DNA of 64,000 nt from Pseudohongiella sp. (lineage in GTDB: Bacteria; Pseudomonadota; Gammaproteobacteria; Pseudomonadales; Pseudohongiellaceae): the NCBI GenBank assembly GCA_030651695.1, contig JAUSCD010000030.1:1-64000 (forward strand), given 5' to 3'. Shown piece after piece: positions 8,791 to 18,823 of the stretch; within the stretch, counting starts at the first letter, position 1; the number at the start of each line of letters is the position of its first letter. The notes below the pieces were generated by a model. The model did not search any database. It was not told the origin of the DNA and worked only from the letters and a program-made list of their open reading frames with translations. The translations under genes and the position numbers were made by a program.

Positions 8791-9870
8791 ATGCCTGCCT
8801 TACGCAAGCTAATAAAAACTACAGGCGCCAGTGTATTGAACTGCCTGGCTATCGACAAGCTGATAGGAATGGGCAATGGGGCCAGGCGTGCTCCTCTGAT
8901 TGTTTGTTACCACCGGGTGGTCAGAGATTTTGTGGACTCTTCTGTACACAGTATGCCCTCGCTGCTGATCAGCACGGAAATGTTCGAGAAGCAACTGGAC
9001 TGGCTTGCCGAGAACTATGATCTTGTGTCCATGGACGAAGTTATGCAGGCATTAAATGGCAACAGAAAAGCCGGAAAGAAGCAGCTTGCGACAATCACCT
9101 TTGATGACGGATACGTCGATTTCTATTGGAATGCGTTTCCGATACTTAAAAGAAAAGGAATTGCTTCGTGTGTATTTGTGGTGACCAACCTCGTAGGCAC
9201 AGAGAACTTGCAAACGCACGACGAGTTATATCTCATGCTGTCGTTATGCATGTCACCCGAAACACCGCTGGCCAGAATTGCGGCCGATACACAAACAAAA
9301 AGACTTGTGCAGATTATAGGCAAGCAGCCTGATCCGTATTCTGCCGCCAGACATATTCTTTCCAGTTTCTCCAATTCCGAAGTAATTCAACTTATAGAGT
9401 TGATGCGGGATCGGATCCATGTGTCTGCGCAGCATCTGAAAGAGCTGCGATCCCTGAGCTGGTCGATGTTACGCACACTCAGTGTGCAAGGGGTCACAAT
9501 TGGTTCTCACACGCAGTCTCACGCACTTCTGCCGCGGTATGAACAGACACTGATGGAAAAGGAATTGGCCGCATCGCGCAGACGACTTGAACTGGAGTTG
9601 GGTATGCCAATCAAGTATCTGGCATACCCGGATGGCCAGTTTGATGAGCGTACAGCTCAGGCGGCAGAGGCTGCAGGTTATGCGGCCGCAGTGACAACGT
9701 GCCAGCACACGAGCACAAAACGCCCGAATTTTGCGCTCCCGCGCCGTTTGTTGTGGGAAAAGTCGTGTACCAACAGGCGGGACGAGTTTTCTCCGGCAAT
9801 CATGAGCTGTCTGCTGAACGGAGTGTTTCAGTATCCTGATAACTGCGCTCAGGATCATAGTGTTTCGTGA
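8791..9870 (+). CDS. Polysaccharide deacetylase (NodB-type, CE4)
   Basis: The CE4 family removes N- or O-acetyl groups using a metal held by an Asp-His-His triad. The sequence has TFDDGY (motif 1, about residue 108), GSHTQSHALL (motif 2, supplying the metal histidines), and LAYPDGQFDE as a later motif. An N-terminal ICYHRV-like segment (IVCYHRVV) is typical of exopolysaccharide-associated members. No signal peptide is visible, so it may act on cytoplasmic lipid-linked intermediates. The ATG at 8791 follows GGAGAGATC. The 44-base gap to the previous gene and the GTGA overlap with the flippase keep it within the operon. Confidence 0.85.
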   Translation: MPALRKLIKTTGASVLNCLAIDKLIGMGNGARRAPLIVCYHRVVRDFVDSSVHSMPSLLISTEMFEKQLDWLAENYDLVSMDEVMQALNGNRKAGKKQLATITFDDGYVDFYWNAFPILKRKGIASCVFVVTNLVGTENLQTHDELYLMLSLCMSPETPLARIAADTQTKRLVQIIGKQPDPYSAARHILSSFSNSEVIQLIELMRDRIHVSAQHLKELRSLSWSMLRTLSVQGVTIGSHTQSHALLPRYEQTLMEKELAASRRRLELELGMPIKYLAYPDGQFDERTAQAAEAAGYAAAVTTCQHTSTKRPNFALPRRLLWEKSCTNRRDEFSPAIMSCLLNGVFQYPDNCAQDHSVS

Positions 9871-11363
9871 GTGATACCACGCAGGCAGATCCTATTTTTC
9901 GTCCCGTTATGGTGCTGATGTCGGGACGTATGTTTGGTTTTCTTGCGGCTTTTTTTATTCCGGTAGTGCTGGCCAGATTGTTTGACCAGAGTGATTTTGG
10001 TTCCTACAAGCAGCTTTTTTTGATCCACACCACCTTATTTGGTTTGGCGCAATTGGGTATGGCAGAAAGCCTCTACTATTTTCTGCCGATGGAGAAAAAT
10101 CGCAGTGGCGCATATATCGTAAACGCGTTACTGCTTATGGGTGGCGCCGGGGCAATCTGTGCTTTGGTGTTGTGGTGGCAGAGTGACGCAATTGCGCTGC
10201 TGCTCAACAACGTTGAGTTGGCACAGTACATTCCTCTCGTCGGCATCTATCTTCTTCTGATACTTCTTGGTTTGCTCCTTGAGATTGTTCTTACTGTCAG
10301 GAGACAACACGTAGGCGCTTCGATCAGCTATGCGGGTACTGATCTGCTAAGAGCAATATTTTTTGTTGTTCCGGTGTTATGGGTCGCTGACCTGGGTTGG
10401 CTGATGGCAGGGGCGGTGGCTTTTGCATCAATCAGATTGTTGGCTACGTTGATCTATCTGATGCGGACCAACGATATAGTGCTTCGGACAGATCTCCATC
10501 ATTTCAAAAGACATACAGCTTACGCCCTGCCGTTTGGACTGGCCGGATTCATCGAAGTTATTCAGCTTAATATCCATCTTTACGCGGTTGCCTATTTTTT
10601 TGATGTAGCGACCTTCGCGATCTATGCCGTTGGATGTCTGCAGGTGCCATTGATAGACATCCTGATGACCTCGACATCCAATGTGATGATGGTCAATATG
10701 CGGCAAAAACTTGTGCAGCAGGACTATCGTGCTGCACTTGAGATATGGATAGACGCCGTAAAAAAAATATCCATGGTTCTGTTCCCGTTGGTCACGCTGC
10801 TGATCCTTGTAGCCCCCGCATTAATCGTACTGTTGTTCGGAGAAGCTTATCGCGCAAGTGTCCCCGTATTCATCGTTTGGGCCGCCAGCAGCGTCCTGGT
10901 CTGTCTGATGACTGACGGCGTGTTAAGGGTATTCGCACAAAATCGTTTCCTCATACTGCAGAACATATTGAAGCTCGCGATAATTGTGCTTCTGATTCAA
11001 AGCTTTCTCGAGGGTCTGCACCTGATAGGGGCGGTGCTGGTCACAACAATGGCGACAATGGTTATCAAGATTATAGCCGTCGCCAGAGTGCGCTCACTAC
11101 TTAACGCGACCTGGTCAGAGGTGCTGCCGTGGGGCAGCCAGGCTGGCACTGCTCTGATTTGTGGTCTTGCAGCTTTGCCATGTGTGCTCATGATCAATCT
11201 ATGGCAGCTCACAGGATTGCTGATGCTGCTCGGTGTAAGCACGGTTTTTACCCTGAGTTATATCCTGTTGTTGCTGTGGCTTGGTCCTTTGTCTGGTAAA
11301 GAAAAAGGCCAGCTGATCGCGTGGGCAAGCGCCCCGTTGCTGCGACACCGAACCAATCAATAA
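9867..11363 (+). CDS. Wzx-type polysaccharide flippase (MATE/MOP superfamily)
   Basis: The 498-aa protein has about 12-14 hydrophobic segments along its whole length, the hallmark of Wzx/RfbX exporters. These flip undecaprenyl-linked repeats across the inner membrane. The N-terminus (GRMFGFLAAFFIPVVLARLFDQSDFGSYKQ) matches the polysaccharide biosynthesis protein pattern of an arginine-containing first helix followed by FG.Y. It starts with GTG overlapping the deacetylase stop. Together with the Wzy-like protein and the co-polymerase it gives a complete Wzx/Wzy system, apart from the interrupted outer-membrane channel. Confidence 0.88.
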   Translation: MSDTTQADPIFRPVMVLMSGRMFGFLAAFFIPVVLARLFDQSDFGSYKQLFLIHTTLFGLAQLGMAESLYYFLPMEKNRSGAYIVNALLLMGGAGAICALVLWWQSDAIALLLNNVELAQYIPLVGIYLLLILLGLLLEIVLTVRRQHVGASISYAGTDLLRAIFFVVPVLWVADLGWLMAGAVAFASIRLLATLIYLMRTNDIVLRTDLHHFKRHTAYALPFGLAGFIEVIQLNIHLYAVAYFFDVATFAIYAVGCLQVPLIDILMTSTSNVMMVNMRQKLVQQDYRAALEIWIDAVKKISMVLFPLVTLLILVAPALIVLLFGEAYRASVPVFIVWAASSVLVCLMTDGVLRVFAQNRFLILQNILKLAIIVLLIQSFLEGLHLIGAVLVTTMATMVIKIIAVARVRSLLNATWSEVLPWGSQAGTALICGLAALPCVLMINLWQLTGLLMLLGVSTVFTLSYILLLLWLGPLSGKEKGQLIAWASAPLLRHRTNQ

Positions 11364-11374
11364 GAGGTGCATCT

Positions 11375-13345
11375 ATGTGTGGAATTGCCGGAATCGTCGG
11401 AGTGAGTGGCCAGCCTGTTTATCACGGAGAGATTAAAGCGATGTGTGATTCCATTCTGCATCGTGGCCCGGATGATGATGGCTATTTTGTCGACGGACCG
11501 GCGGGTCTCGGTATGCGGAGGCTCAGCATTATTGATGTCAACAGCGGTCACCAGCCGGCATGGAACGAGACAAACGATATCTGTGTGGTGTTGAACGGGG
11601 AAATCTACAATTATCGGGAATTGCGACTGGAACTGATGAGCAAAGGCCACATATTCAAGTCCGGCTCTGATACTGAAGTGATTGTGCATCTGTATGAGGA
11701 GATGGGGGAAGATTGTCTGCATCAACTGCGCGGGATGTTTGCATTCGCGATATGGGACAAGACGAAGCAGATACTACTGCTGGCTCGTGACCGATTAGGA
11801 ATAAAACCACTCTACTACGCAGAGGCCAACGGGCGTCTATTGTTCGCCTCGGAAATGAAAGCCCTGTTGCAATTGCCTGACATCAAGAAGGAGTTGAACT
11901 GGGAGTCCGTCAATTATCTGTTCTCATTTCTGTCGACTCCCGGTGATGAAAGTATACTAAAGGGCGTGCATAAACTGCAGCCGGGTCATTACTTGCGCGT
12001 GTGTCAGGGGAAACCGGTAGAAAACATACAATACTGGGACGTGCAATTCACACCGGACACCATCAGAAGTGAACAGGATACGGTTGGTATTCTGCGTGAA
12101 AAGCTGCAGGAAGCTGTCAGGTACTGCATGGTCAGTGACGTACCTGTTGGGGCATTTTTAAGCGGAGGTCTGGACTCAAGCTCAGTCGTAGCAATGATGT
12201 CACGTGAGCAGAGAGCCCCGGTCAAAACATTTTCGATCGGTTTTCCCGAGCCAGCTTATGATGAAACGGCTTACGCAAGACAGGTCGCCAGCGTCATGGG
12301 ATCAGAGCACCATGAGCTGATGCTCGATGCAGATGTGGCCGGTCAGATGCAAAAACTTGCTTGGTTTCTGGATGAGCCCTTCGGAGACTCTTCTGCCATA
12401 CCTACTTACATGGTCTCCCAGCTGGCATCCGGACACGTAAAAGTCATTTTATCCGGTGACGGTGGCGACGAGATCTTTGCTGGTTACGACAAATACATGG
12501 TTGAGCGCAAGGAGCGCAGCCGCGATGCCATCCCTCAACCGCTGCGGAAAATGATTGGTGCATTTGCAGAGCATCTGCCGGAAGGGACTAAAGGCCGCAA
12601 CTATTTGCGTCATCTGGCATTGAGCGGCAAACATCGCTATCTGGATGCCTCCAGTCTGTTCGGAGTGAGCCAGAAATCCTCATTGTTTACAGCAGATTTT
12701 TCCCGGCAAATTCGTGCTACTGACAGTTGGTGTAGAGCCAGTGAACTGTTGGCAAATTCCGGGGATTCACATTGGTTATCTTCGCTGCAGTATCACGACC
12801 TGAAGACATATTTGCCACTGGATATATTAACCAAAGTGGATCGCATGAGCATGGCAAACTCCATCGAAGTGCGTGTTCCCCTACTGGATCACAAACTGGT
12901 TGAGTTTGCGGCAACAATTCCCGCCGATATGAAAATAAAACAGGGTCGCACCAAACATATTTTCAAGGAGGCAATGCGCGGGATACTGCCTGATGAACTG
13001 ATAGACAGGCGTAAGCAGGGATTCGCGGTGCCGTTGGGTCACTGGTTTCGCGGGCAGTTGAACAGTTTCGTTCGTGAGTTGTTGCTCTCCGAGAGAAGTC
13101 TTTCGCGTGGAATATTCAATGCTTCCTATATAGAAAAAATAATTGCCTTGCATGATCGTGGCCGGCCTATGGATCAGCATTTGTGGGTTCTGATTTCTTT
13201 TGAACTCTGGTGTCAGAATTTCATGGACAAAGATCTGGTCAGTAGAGCAGCTGTGGAGCATGTAGCAAAAAACGCTGCCCAAAAACCCCGAAACAACATC
13301 CTGAGCTGCCCGGAAATTCTCTACAGCTACTCAGTTGGAAGATAA
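11375..13345 (+). CDS. Asparagine synthetase-like glutamine amidotransferase (first copy)
   Basis: This two-domain AsnB homologue has 656 aa. The N-terminal Ntn glutaminase domain begins MCGIAGI, so Cys2 is the nucleophile that releases ammonia from glutamine. HRGPDDDG and NGEIYNY follow. The C-terminal synthetase domain has the ATP pyrophosphatase loop FLSGGLDSSSV (about residue 265) and SGDGGDEIFAGY. The need for Cys2, plus AAGAGG upstream, fixes the start at ATG 11375 rather than 11321. In polysaccharide loci, homologues such as WbpS are linked to amidation of uronic acids. I infer that role here; free asparagine synthesis is the alternative. Confidence 0.9.
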   Translation: MCGIAGIVGVSGQPVYHGEIKAMCDSILHRGPDDDGYFVDGPAGLGMRRLSIIDVNSGHQPAWNETNDICVVLNGEIYNYRELRLELMSKGHIFKSGSDTEVIVHLYEEMGEDCLHQLRGMFAFAIWDKTKQILLLARDRLGIKPLYYAEANGRLLFASEMKALLQLPDIKKELNWESVNYLFSFLSTPGDESILKGVHKLQPGHYLRVCQGKPVENIQYWDVQFTPDTIRSEQDTVGILREKLQEAVRYCMVSDVPVGAFLSGGLDSSSVVAMMSREQRAPVKTFSIGFPEPAYDETAYARQVASVMGSEHHELMLDADVAGQMQKLAWFLDEPFGDSSAIPTYMVSQLASGHVKVILSGDGGDEIFAGYDKYMVERKERSRDAIPQPLRKMIGAFAEHLPEGTKGRNYLRHLALSGKHRYLDASSLFGVSQKSSLFTADFSRQIRATDSWCRASELLANSGDSHWLSSLQYHDLKTYLPLDILTKVDRMSMANSIEVRVPLLDHKLVEFAATIPADMKIKQGRTKHIFKEAMRGILPDELIDRRKQGFAVPLGHWFRGQLNSFVRELLLSERSLSRGIFNASYIEKIIALHDRGRPMDQHLWVLISFELWCQNFMDKDLVSRAAVEHVAKNAAQKPRNNILSCPEILYSYSVGR

Positions 13346-13566
13346 TCTGCCAGCATCCTGGAATCAGGGGTTTTTAACTCCGCCAGCTTCAGTGTTTTAC
13401 CTGATACCGATGACCCTGGAGAGTCTTTAACCTAAGACTTGACGCATATTATTCTGCTCACGATTAACAAACATCGCAAAAACTGGATGGGACGAAGTAT
13501 TTCCGTCCTGTTTAGACGTTTCTCGAAAAATGCAACGTAAAGCTCTTAATAATCGGGAATTCCATA
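13346..13566 (+). promoter_or_regulatory. 221-base intergenic gap inside the exopolysaccharide locus; possible internal promoter
   Basis: This is the largest gap in the otherwise tightly packed locus. It contains a short perfect inverted repeat, AGTCTT-taacct-AAGACT (13422-13439), directly followed by a TTGACG that could be a -35 box. The best -10 at 17 bases (GATTAA) matches TATAAT poorly. I see no ORF. The spacing suggests a second transcription unit starts with the glycosyltransferase at 13567, but no promoter can be called with confidence. Confidence 0.3.
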
Positions 13567-14667
13567 ATGAGTTCTGTTGATCTGGTGATCGACTCCGTCC
13601 TTCCCCGCAAACGTATTGCTGTGATAGCTCCAGGTATGGAAATTCTTGGGGGGCAGGGTGTTCAGGCTGCTGCATTGATGAATGAGCTGGCGAATGATGG
13701 TTTTAATGTTACGTTTATACCGGTCAATCCGCGTTTTCCGCGCACACTGGCATGGCTCCGGAAAATACCTTATCTGCGAACCTTGCTTAATCAATGGTTG
13801 TACAGGTTGTCGCTCAGGGCGATAAAAAATGTTGACGTTGTCCATCTCTTCTCTGCGTCGTATTGGTCGTTTCTATTGGCACAAGTGCCTGCAATCGATG
13901 CATGTACCCGATATGGAAAACCGGTGATCCTGAACTACCACAGCGGCGAGGCAGACGACCATCTGCGTAACTGGGGCATGTGGGTGCACCCATGGATCGA
14001 ACGAGTCGAAAAAATTGTTGTGCCGTCGTTGTATCTCCAGCAGGTGTTTGCCAGCTATGGTTACAAGGCCCGGGTTATTCCAAACATAGTCAGTCTCAGA
14101 CAGTTCAACTATCGGCAACGAAAACCAATCCTTCCTCACTTGTTATCAGTAAGAAATCTGGAATCTATCTATAGAGTCGGCAATACGCTTGCCGCCTACC
14201 GGTTGATAAAGGAAAAGTTCCCCGGGGCAACACTCACCGTCGCCGGTTACGGGAGTGAAGAGCAGAAGTTAAAAGCTTATGTTCGTGAAAACAATATCAG
14301 GGATGTCATCTTTGTCGGGCGCGTTGAACCGGACAATATCGCTGCTCTCTACGACCAGGCTGACATTTTTGTCAATTCGTCCGTGGTGGACAATCAGCCG
14401 CTTTCAATACTCGAGGCTTTTGCAGCAGGTCTGCCAGTTATCAGTACCTCGGTAGGCGACATACCGCAAATGATAACGCACCAGAAAACCGGGCTACTGG
14501 TCGCGGCAGATCAGCCTGACGCGATTGCCGAAGCAGTTTTCTGGATTCTTGAACACCAGTCAGAAACCGCAGAAATCGCTGGTGCGGCGCGTTGCAGTGT
14601 TAAGAAATACACATGGCAATGCGTGCGTACCGAGTGGACCAACCTTTTTGAAGAGACCACATCATGA
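13567..14667 (+). CDS. Family 4 glycosyltransferase
   Basis: This is a GT-B fold glycosyltransferase of 366 aa. The N-terminal domain has the glycine-rich loop APGMEILGGQGVQ, and the C-terminal GT4 domain has TVAGYGSEEQKL, VNSSVVDNQPLSILEAFAAGLP and STSVGDIPQM. It is the second GT4 enzyme of the locus and presumably adds a distinct sugar to the lipid-linked repeat. It lies after a 221-base gap and overlaps the heparinase-like gene by ATGA, so the two are co-translated. The ATG is preceded by only a weak ribosome site (GGGAATTCC). Substrate unknown. Confidence 0.88.
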   Translation: MSSVDLVIDSVLPRKRIAVIAPGMEILGGQGVQAAALMNELANDGFNVTFIPVNPRFPRTLAWLRKIPYLRTLLNQWLYRLSLRAIKNVDVVHLFSASYWSFLLAQVPAIDACTRYGKPVILNYHSGEADDHLRNWGMWVHPWIERVEKIVVPSLYLQQVFASYGYKARVIPNIVSLRQFNYRQRKPILPHLLSVRNLESIYRVGNTLAAYRLIKEKFPGATLTVAGYGSEEQKLKAYVRENNIRDVIFVGRVEPDNIAALYDQADIFVNSSVVDNQPLSILEAFAAGLPVISTSVGDIPQMITHQKTGLLVAADQPDAIAEAVFWILEHQSETAEIAGAARCSVKKYTWQCVRTEWTNLFEETTS

Positions 14668-16928
14668 GACTGCAGAAGCTGTTAAATATGGCCCCCGCGG
14701 AAATAGTCTGCAGAAGTCGCCAGGCCGTACTCAAGACGGTAGAGCGGGTCAGCTATTCCCCTGTGGATCCTGTGCGCCAGGTCAGCGAACTCTTCTATTG
14801 CCTGGACGAAGATCTCAACGATGCAGAAAGTCCATCGTCGCTTTTTAAACACGGTTATCAAGAGTATGCAACAGAAAGTCTGCAACTGCGGTTCCGGGCG
14901 TTAGCGCAGCAACGGTTTTTTCCCGGAGCAAGTGATGCGCTAGCCCCCGGTATGATAAGTCTGTATCTGCCAAACCTGCGTGATGAGGTTATCAAAGACG
15001 CTGAAACCATCTGTAGTGGAAAGTACTACACCCTGGGCTACGGCTGGCTGGCATTTGACAAAGATAATGCCAGCGGTACCAACTGGCATCTGGATGCAGT
15101 CTCCGGAACGGTTTCACCATTTGTGCACTGGAGTCGAATTGATGCTTTGAACTTTGCACAGGTGGGTGACAGCAAAGTTGTGTGGGAATTAAATCGTCAC
15201 CAGTGGTTGTTGCAGTTGGGTATGGCGTGGCAATTCACTGGCGATGATAAATATGCCGTGGTATTCACACAGAAGTTGCGGGCATGGATGCAGGAAAACC
15301 CGCCGGGTTTTGGAATAAACTGGACCAGTTCTCTGGAGGTTTCCTACCGCCTGATTTCCTGGTGCTGGGCTTTGGTGATGTTCAGAAACTCATCAAGAGT
15401 CTCACCGTTCATGCATCTGAGCATAATGTCCTGGCTGCAGGCACATGCGTTGCACATAGAGCGCTACCTCTCGATCTACTACTCTCCGAACACCCATCTG
15501 ACAGGCGAAGCATTGGGCCTGTATTACGCAGGTGTACTTTTCCCCGAAATAAACGGCTCCGCGCGCTGGCGTTCGCTGGGCAGGAAAATCCTGCTGGAGC
15601 AGCTCGGGCGGCAGGTTCATGAGGACGGTGTGTACTTCGAGCAATCTACAAACTATCAGTACTATACCGTAGAGATATATCTGCACTTCATGATTCTGTC
15701 GCAGCGCAACGGCGATGAGTTACCAGACAGCTTTCTTGATCGTGTGCAAACCATGCTGGATTTTCTGCTTGATATGCGCAGACCTGATGGAACCGTCCCT
15801 GCGGTTGGTGACATGGATGGCGGCAGTCTGTTTCCGGTCGTGCACCGCAAAGCGGGAGACTTCAGCGCAGCATTCTCAATTGCTGCGGTATTGTTCGACC
15901 GACAGGACTATGCGTGGGCCGCAGGCAGCAGCACACCGGAACTTGTCTGTCTGATGGGCGCTGCCGGGCACTACGCTTTGATGGCCATGAGGAAAAAAGC
16001 CCCGCTGGTGATCAGCTCGTGCCTCTATCCGGATGGCGGCTACCTTATTATGAGAAATGACCGGCATGCGCGCGGTCATCAAATGATTTTTGATGTGGGT
16101 CCACTTGGCTGTCCGGATAGCGCGGCACACGGGCATGCAGATCTGCTGGCCATCCAGTGCAGCGCGTTTGGCGATAACTACCTGGTGGACGCGGGCACTG
16201 ACAACTACACGGCTGACCCGCAGTGGCGCAATTATTTTCGCAGCACGCAAGCGCACAATACAGTTTGTGTAGACGGTCTTTCCCAGGCTGAGCCGGTTGG
16301 TCCGTTCTCATGGCAAAGCCGACGGCCCGTTGTCAGCCTTCGCAGTTGTTGGACCACCCCGCAAATGTCTCTGGTTGATGCGAGCCACGATGCCTGGAGC
16401 AATTTGCCGGACCCGGTTACACACCGTCGCAGGATTATTTTTGTCAGACGCAGATATTGGGTACTGATTGATGATCTCTGCGCGAAGCAATCTCATAAGT
16501 TCGATCTCAATTTTCAATTTTCACCTATTGAGATCAGTCTGGAGAACGAAAGCTGGGTTCGTGCGAAGGGGGCAAGTGGCAGTTGCCTGATGATGCACAT
16601 CAGTGCCAACAGCAAACTGAAGTACGCCATCTCCAGCGGCCAGGAGAATCCACCACGTGGCTGGATATCAGAGAACTATGGTCAGAGAATTCCCGCACCT
16701 TCTCTGAGTTGTACGACAGAGTCGGACAAGCCGGTGCGCTTTATTACCATATTGTTACCGCTACCGGAATCAGCGATGGACGCGCCTGCAGTAACAGTGC
16801 GGCAGTCTGAATCAGAGTCAGGGTCGGATTACATACAGATAGATTTTCATGACAGTAAAAGTGATCTGATTGTGGTATCAGACTCCGACGTCACCATGAC
16901 AAGAGGGATTGGTCTGTGTGCGGAATAG
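14664..16928 (+). CDS. Heparinase II/III-family protein
   Basis: Heparinase II/III proteins have an alpha/alpha toroid followed by a beta-sandwich, and known members cleave uronic-acid polysaccharides by beta-elimination. Here the toroid spans roughly residues 150-400 (NTHLTGEALGLYYAGVLFPE, and a Tyr-rich NYQYYTVEIYLHFM). The heparinase domain proper has GHADLLAIQ and RSTQAHNTVCVDG, with the conserved His residues. No signal peptide is visible, so the protein seems cytoplasmic. Such proteins recur in exopolysaccharide clusters, where their role is unproven. It could trim or modify polymer precursors. It overlaps the next gene by 13 bases. Confidence 0.85.
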   Translation: MRLQKLLNMAPAEIVCRSRQAVLKTVERVSYSPVDPVRQVSELFYCLDEDLNDAESPSSLFKHGYQEYATESLQLRFRALAQQRFFPGASDALAPGMISLYLPNLRDEVIKDAETICSGKYYTLGYGWLAFDKDNASGTNWHLDAVSGTVSPFVHWSRIDALNFAQVGDSKVVWELNRHQWLLQLGMAWQFTGDDKYAVVFTQKLRAWMQENPPGFGINWTSSLEVSYRLISWCWALVMFRNSSRVSPFMHLSIMSWLQAHALHIERYLSIYYSPNTHLTGEALGLYYAGVLFPEINGSARWRSLGRKILLEQLGRQVHEDGVYFEQSTNYQYYTVEIYLHFMILSQRNGDELPDSFLDRVQTMLDFLLDMRRPDGTVPAVGDMDGGSLFPVVHRKAGDFSAAFSIAAVLFDRQDYAWAAGSSTPELVCLMGAAGHYALMAMRKKAPLVISSCLYPDGGYLIMRNDRHARGHQMIFDVGPLGCPDSAAHGHADLLAIQCSAFGDNYLVDAGTDNYTADPQWRNYFRSTQAHNTVCVDGLSQAEPVGPFSWQSRRPVVSLRSCWTTPQMSLVDASHDAWSNLPDPVTHRRRIIFVRRRYWVLIDDLCAKQSHKFDLNFQFSPIEISLENESWVRAKGASGSCLMMHISANSKLKYAISSGQENPPRGWISENYGQRIPAPSLSCTTESDKPVRFITILLPLPESAMDAPAVTVRQSESESGSDYIQIDFHDSKSDLIVVSDSDVTMTRGIGLCAE

Positions 16929-18823
16929 CAGGAGTGCTCAAGCTCGACGCAAGTGCCCAGGTTAACGAAGAGGCGCTGATAAGTATGCGGGACACATTGC
17001 GCCATCGCGGTCCGGATGGCGCTGGCGTTATGGTTCATGGTCGGATCGGGCTCGCCCATCGCAGACTTGCCATTATCGACATTGAAGGCGGGCACCAGCC
17101 CATGCCAAACAAGTCCAGGGATTGCTGGATCAGTTACAACGGCGAGATCTATAACTACAAGAGTCTTCGCCGCCAGTTGGAGGTCTTGGGCTGCAGCTTC
17201 GAATCGGAGTCCGATACTGAGGTCGTGCTCTGCGCCTATGAGGTGTTCGGCGAAGTCTGTGTCGATTTGTTTGAAGGCATGTTTGCTTTTGCCATCTGGG
17301 ACAACCGACGCCAGCGACTGTTTCTGGCGCGTGACAAATTGGGCATAAAGCCGCTGTATTACAGCACTTCTGATACCGAATTCCGGTTTGCATCGGAGAT
17401 TAAGGCGTTACTGGTGCAGCCGACGCAGTCCCACGGATTTAACAAGGACGTATTGTCCGATTTTCTTGCAAACCGCTATGTGGCGGGATGCGAAACATTT
17501 TTCACGGGAATAAAAAAGCTGTTGCCCGCACAAACAATGATGTGGACAGAGCGTGAAGGATTCATACAGCGCAAGTATTGGAGTCCCCCTAAGACAAAGG
17601 AAAACAATAATTACACCACTCTTGACTACGTGGAGCAGGTAAAAAAGGCGCTGGATGAAGCGGTCAGCAGTCACCTTGTCAGTGATGTTCCGGTCGGGCT
17701 GTTTCTTTCCGGCGGACTGGATTCAACGGCGTTAGCTGTAATCATGAAGCCGATGGTCAACGAGCCTGTCAAAACGTTTTCAGTTGGATTCAGTGAAGCA
17801 TCTGCCAACGAATTGTCCTATGCCAGACTTGCCGCCGAAGCGGTGGGTTCTGAACATTATGATCTTGAAGTCAGCGCTGAGCAGTTTTTCGAAACCCTTC
17901 CTCATCTTATCTGGCACGAAGATGAGCCGCTGGCATTTACTTCAAGTGTGCCGCTGCACCTTTTATCAAAGCTTGCCAGAGAACACGTGAAGGTTGTGCT
18001 GACCGGTGAAGGTGCGGACGAGTTGTTTATTGGTTACGACTACCGTTACCGCGTCACCGCTTTTAATCAGCGTTGGGGGAACCGGTTCAACCAGATCAGT
18101 AGCGAGAGCGTGCGGGCAGCTATTGCCAGTCTGATTCCCGGGCTACCCTATCAGGTCAGACGTTATGTCGAACGTAGTTTCGTCGCTTTGGGAATTGAGC
18201 CCCGACAACTGTTCTGTGAGAACTTCTCAGTGTTTCGCGCGCAACATCGGTCAGCTGTGCTCAACGGAAACTTTGCAAATGCAGCCGATCCTCACCGTCA
18301 GACTCTGGATTTTTTTACGGCGGCAGGAAGTGAAATTATTCAATGCATGAGCCATGCCGATCTTCAGACCTATCTGGTCGAATTGCTGATGAAGCAAGAC
18401 CAGATGAGCATGTCGGCATCGGTGGAAAGCCGTGTGCCATTTCTGGACAACCGCCTTGTAGATCTTGTTGCCGCTATTCCTGCGCGTTTCAAAATGAACG
18501 GCTGGCAGACCAAGTCACTGCTGCGCGAAGCGGTGAGTGACATTATTCCGCCAGCCATTTTGCACCGCAAAAAAATGGGCTTCCCGGTACCCATAAGCGC
18601 CTGGTTGCGAGGGCCTTACTGGTCTCTGCTGGAAAAGATGATTCTTGGGCCGCGTGCACGAGACAGGGAGCTATTCGATTTCGAGGCAGTGCAACGGATG
18701 GCTCAGGAGCATCGCCGGGGAAAAGCCGACCACGGTGAGCGTTTATGGCTGCTATTGAATCTGGAAATCTGGTTACGGATATTTATCGACGGTGAAGACC
18801 CGGGTGCGATTTATGCCAATTGA
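16916..18823 (+). CDS. Asparagine synthetase-like glutamine amidotransferase (second copy)
   Basis: This second AsnB homologue has 635 aa and is clearly diverged from the first. It starts with GTG at 16916: only this start puts Cys at position 2 (MCGIAGV), as the Ntn glutaminase needs, and it overlaps the heparinase gene by 13 bases. HRGPDGAG, NGEIYNYK, the synthetase loop FLSGGLDSTAL (about residue 263) and TGEGADELFIGY are intact. Two complete amidotransferases in a locus with two sugar dehydrogenases suggest that two different uronic acids are amidated. That is inference. It overlaps the next gene by 11 bases. Confidence 0.9.
   Translation: MCGIAGVLKLDASAQVNEEALISMRDTLRHRGPDGAGVMVHGRIGLAHRRLAIIDIEGGHQPMPNKSRDCWISYNGEIYNYKSLRRQLEVLGCSFESESDTEVVLCAYEVFGEVCVDLFEGMFAFAIWDNRRQRLFLARDKLGIKPLYYSTSDTEFRFASEIKALLVQPTQSHGFNKDVLSDFLANRYVAGCETFFTGIKKLLPAQTMMWTEREGFIQRKYWSPPKTKENNNYTTLDYVEQVKKALDEAVSSHLVSDVPVGLFLSGGLDSTALAVIMKPMVNEPVKTFSVGFSEASANELSYARLAAEAVGSEHYDLEVSAEQFFETLPHLIWHEDEPLAFTSSVPLHLLSKLAREHVKVVLTGEGADELFIGYDYRYRVTAFNQRWGNRFNQISSESVRAAIASLIPGLPYQVRRYVERSFVALGIEPRQLFCENFSVFRAQHRSAVLNGNFANAADPHRQTLDFFTAAGSEIIQCMSHADLQTYLVELLMKQDQMSMSASVESRVPFLDNRLVDLVAAIPARFKMNGWQTKSLLREAVSDIIPPAILHRKKMGFPVPISAWLRGPYWSLLEKMILGPRARDRELFDFEAVQRMAQEHRRGKADHGERLWLLLNLEIWLRIFIDGEDPGAIYAN

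Noticed and set aside
13346-13566. Exosortase/PEP-CTERM association of the polysaccharide locus
   Set aside because: FemAB, deacetylase, AsnB and Stp1-like genes recall EpsH loci, but no exosortase gene or PEP-CTERM tail is visible in the window.
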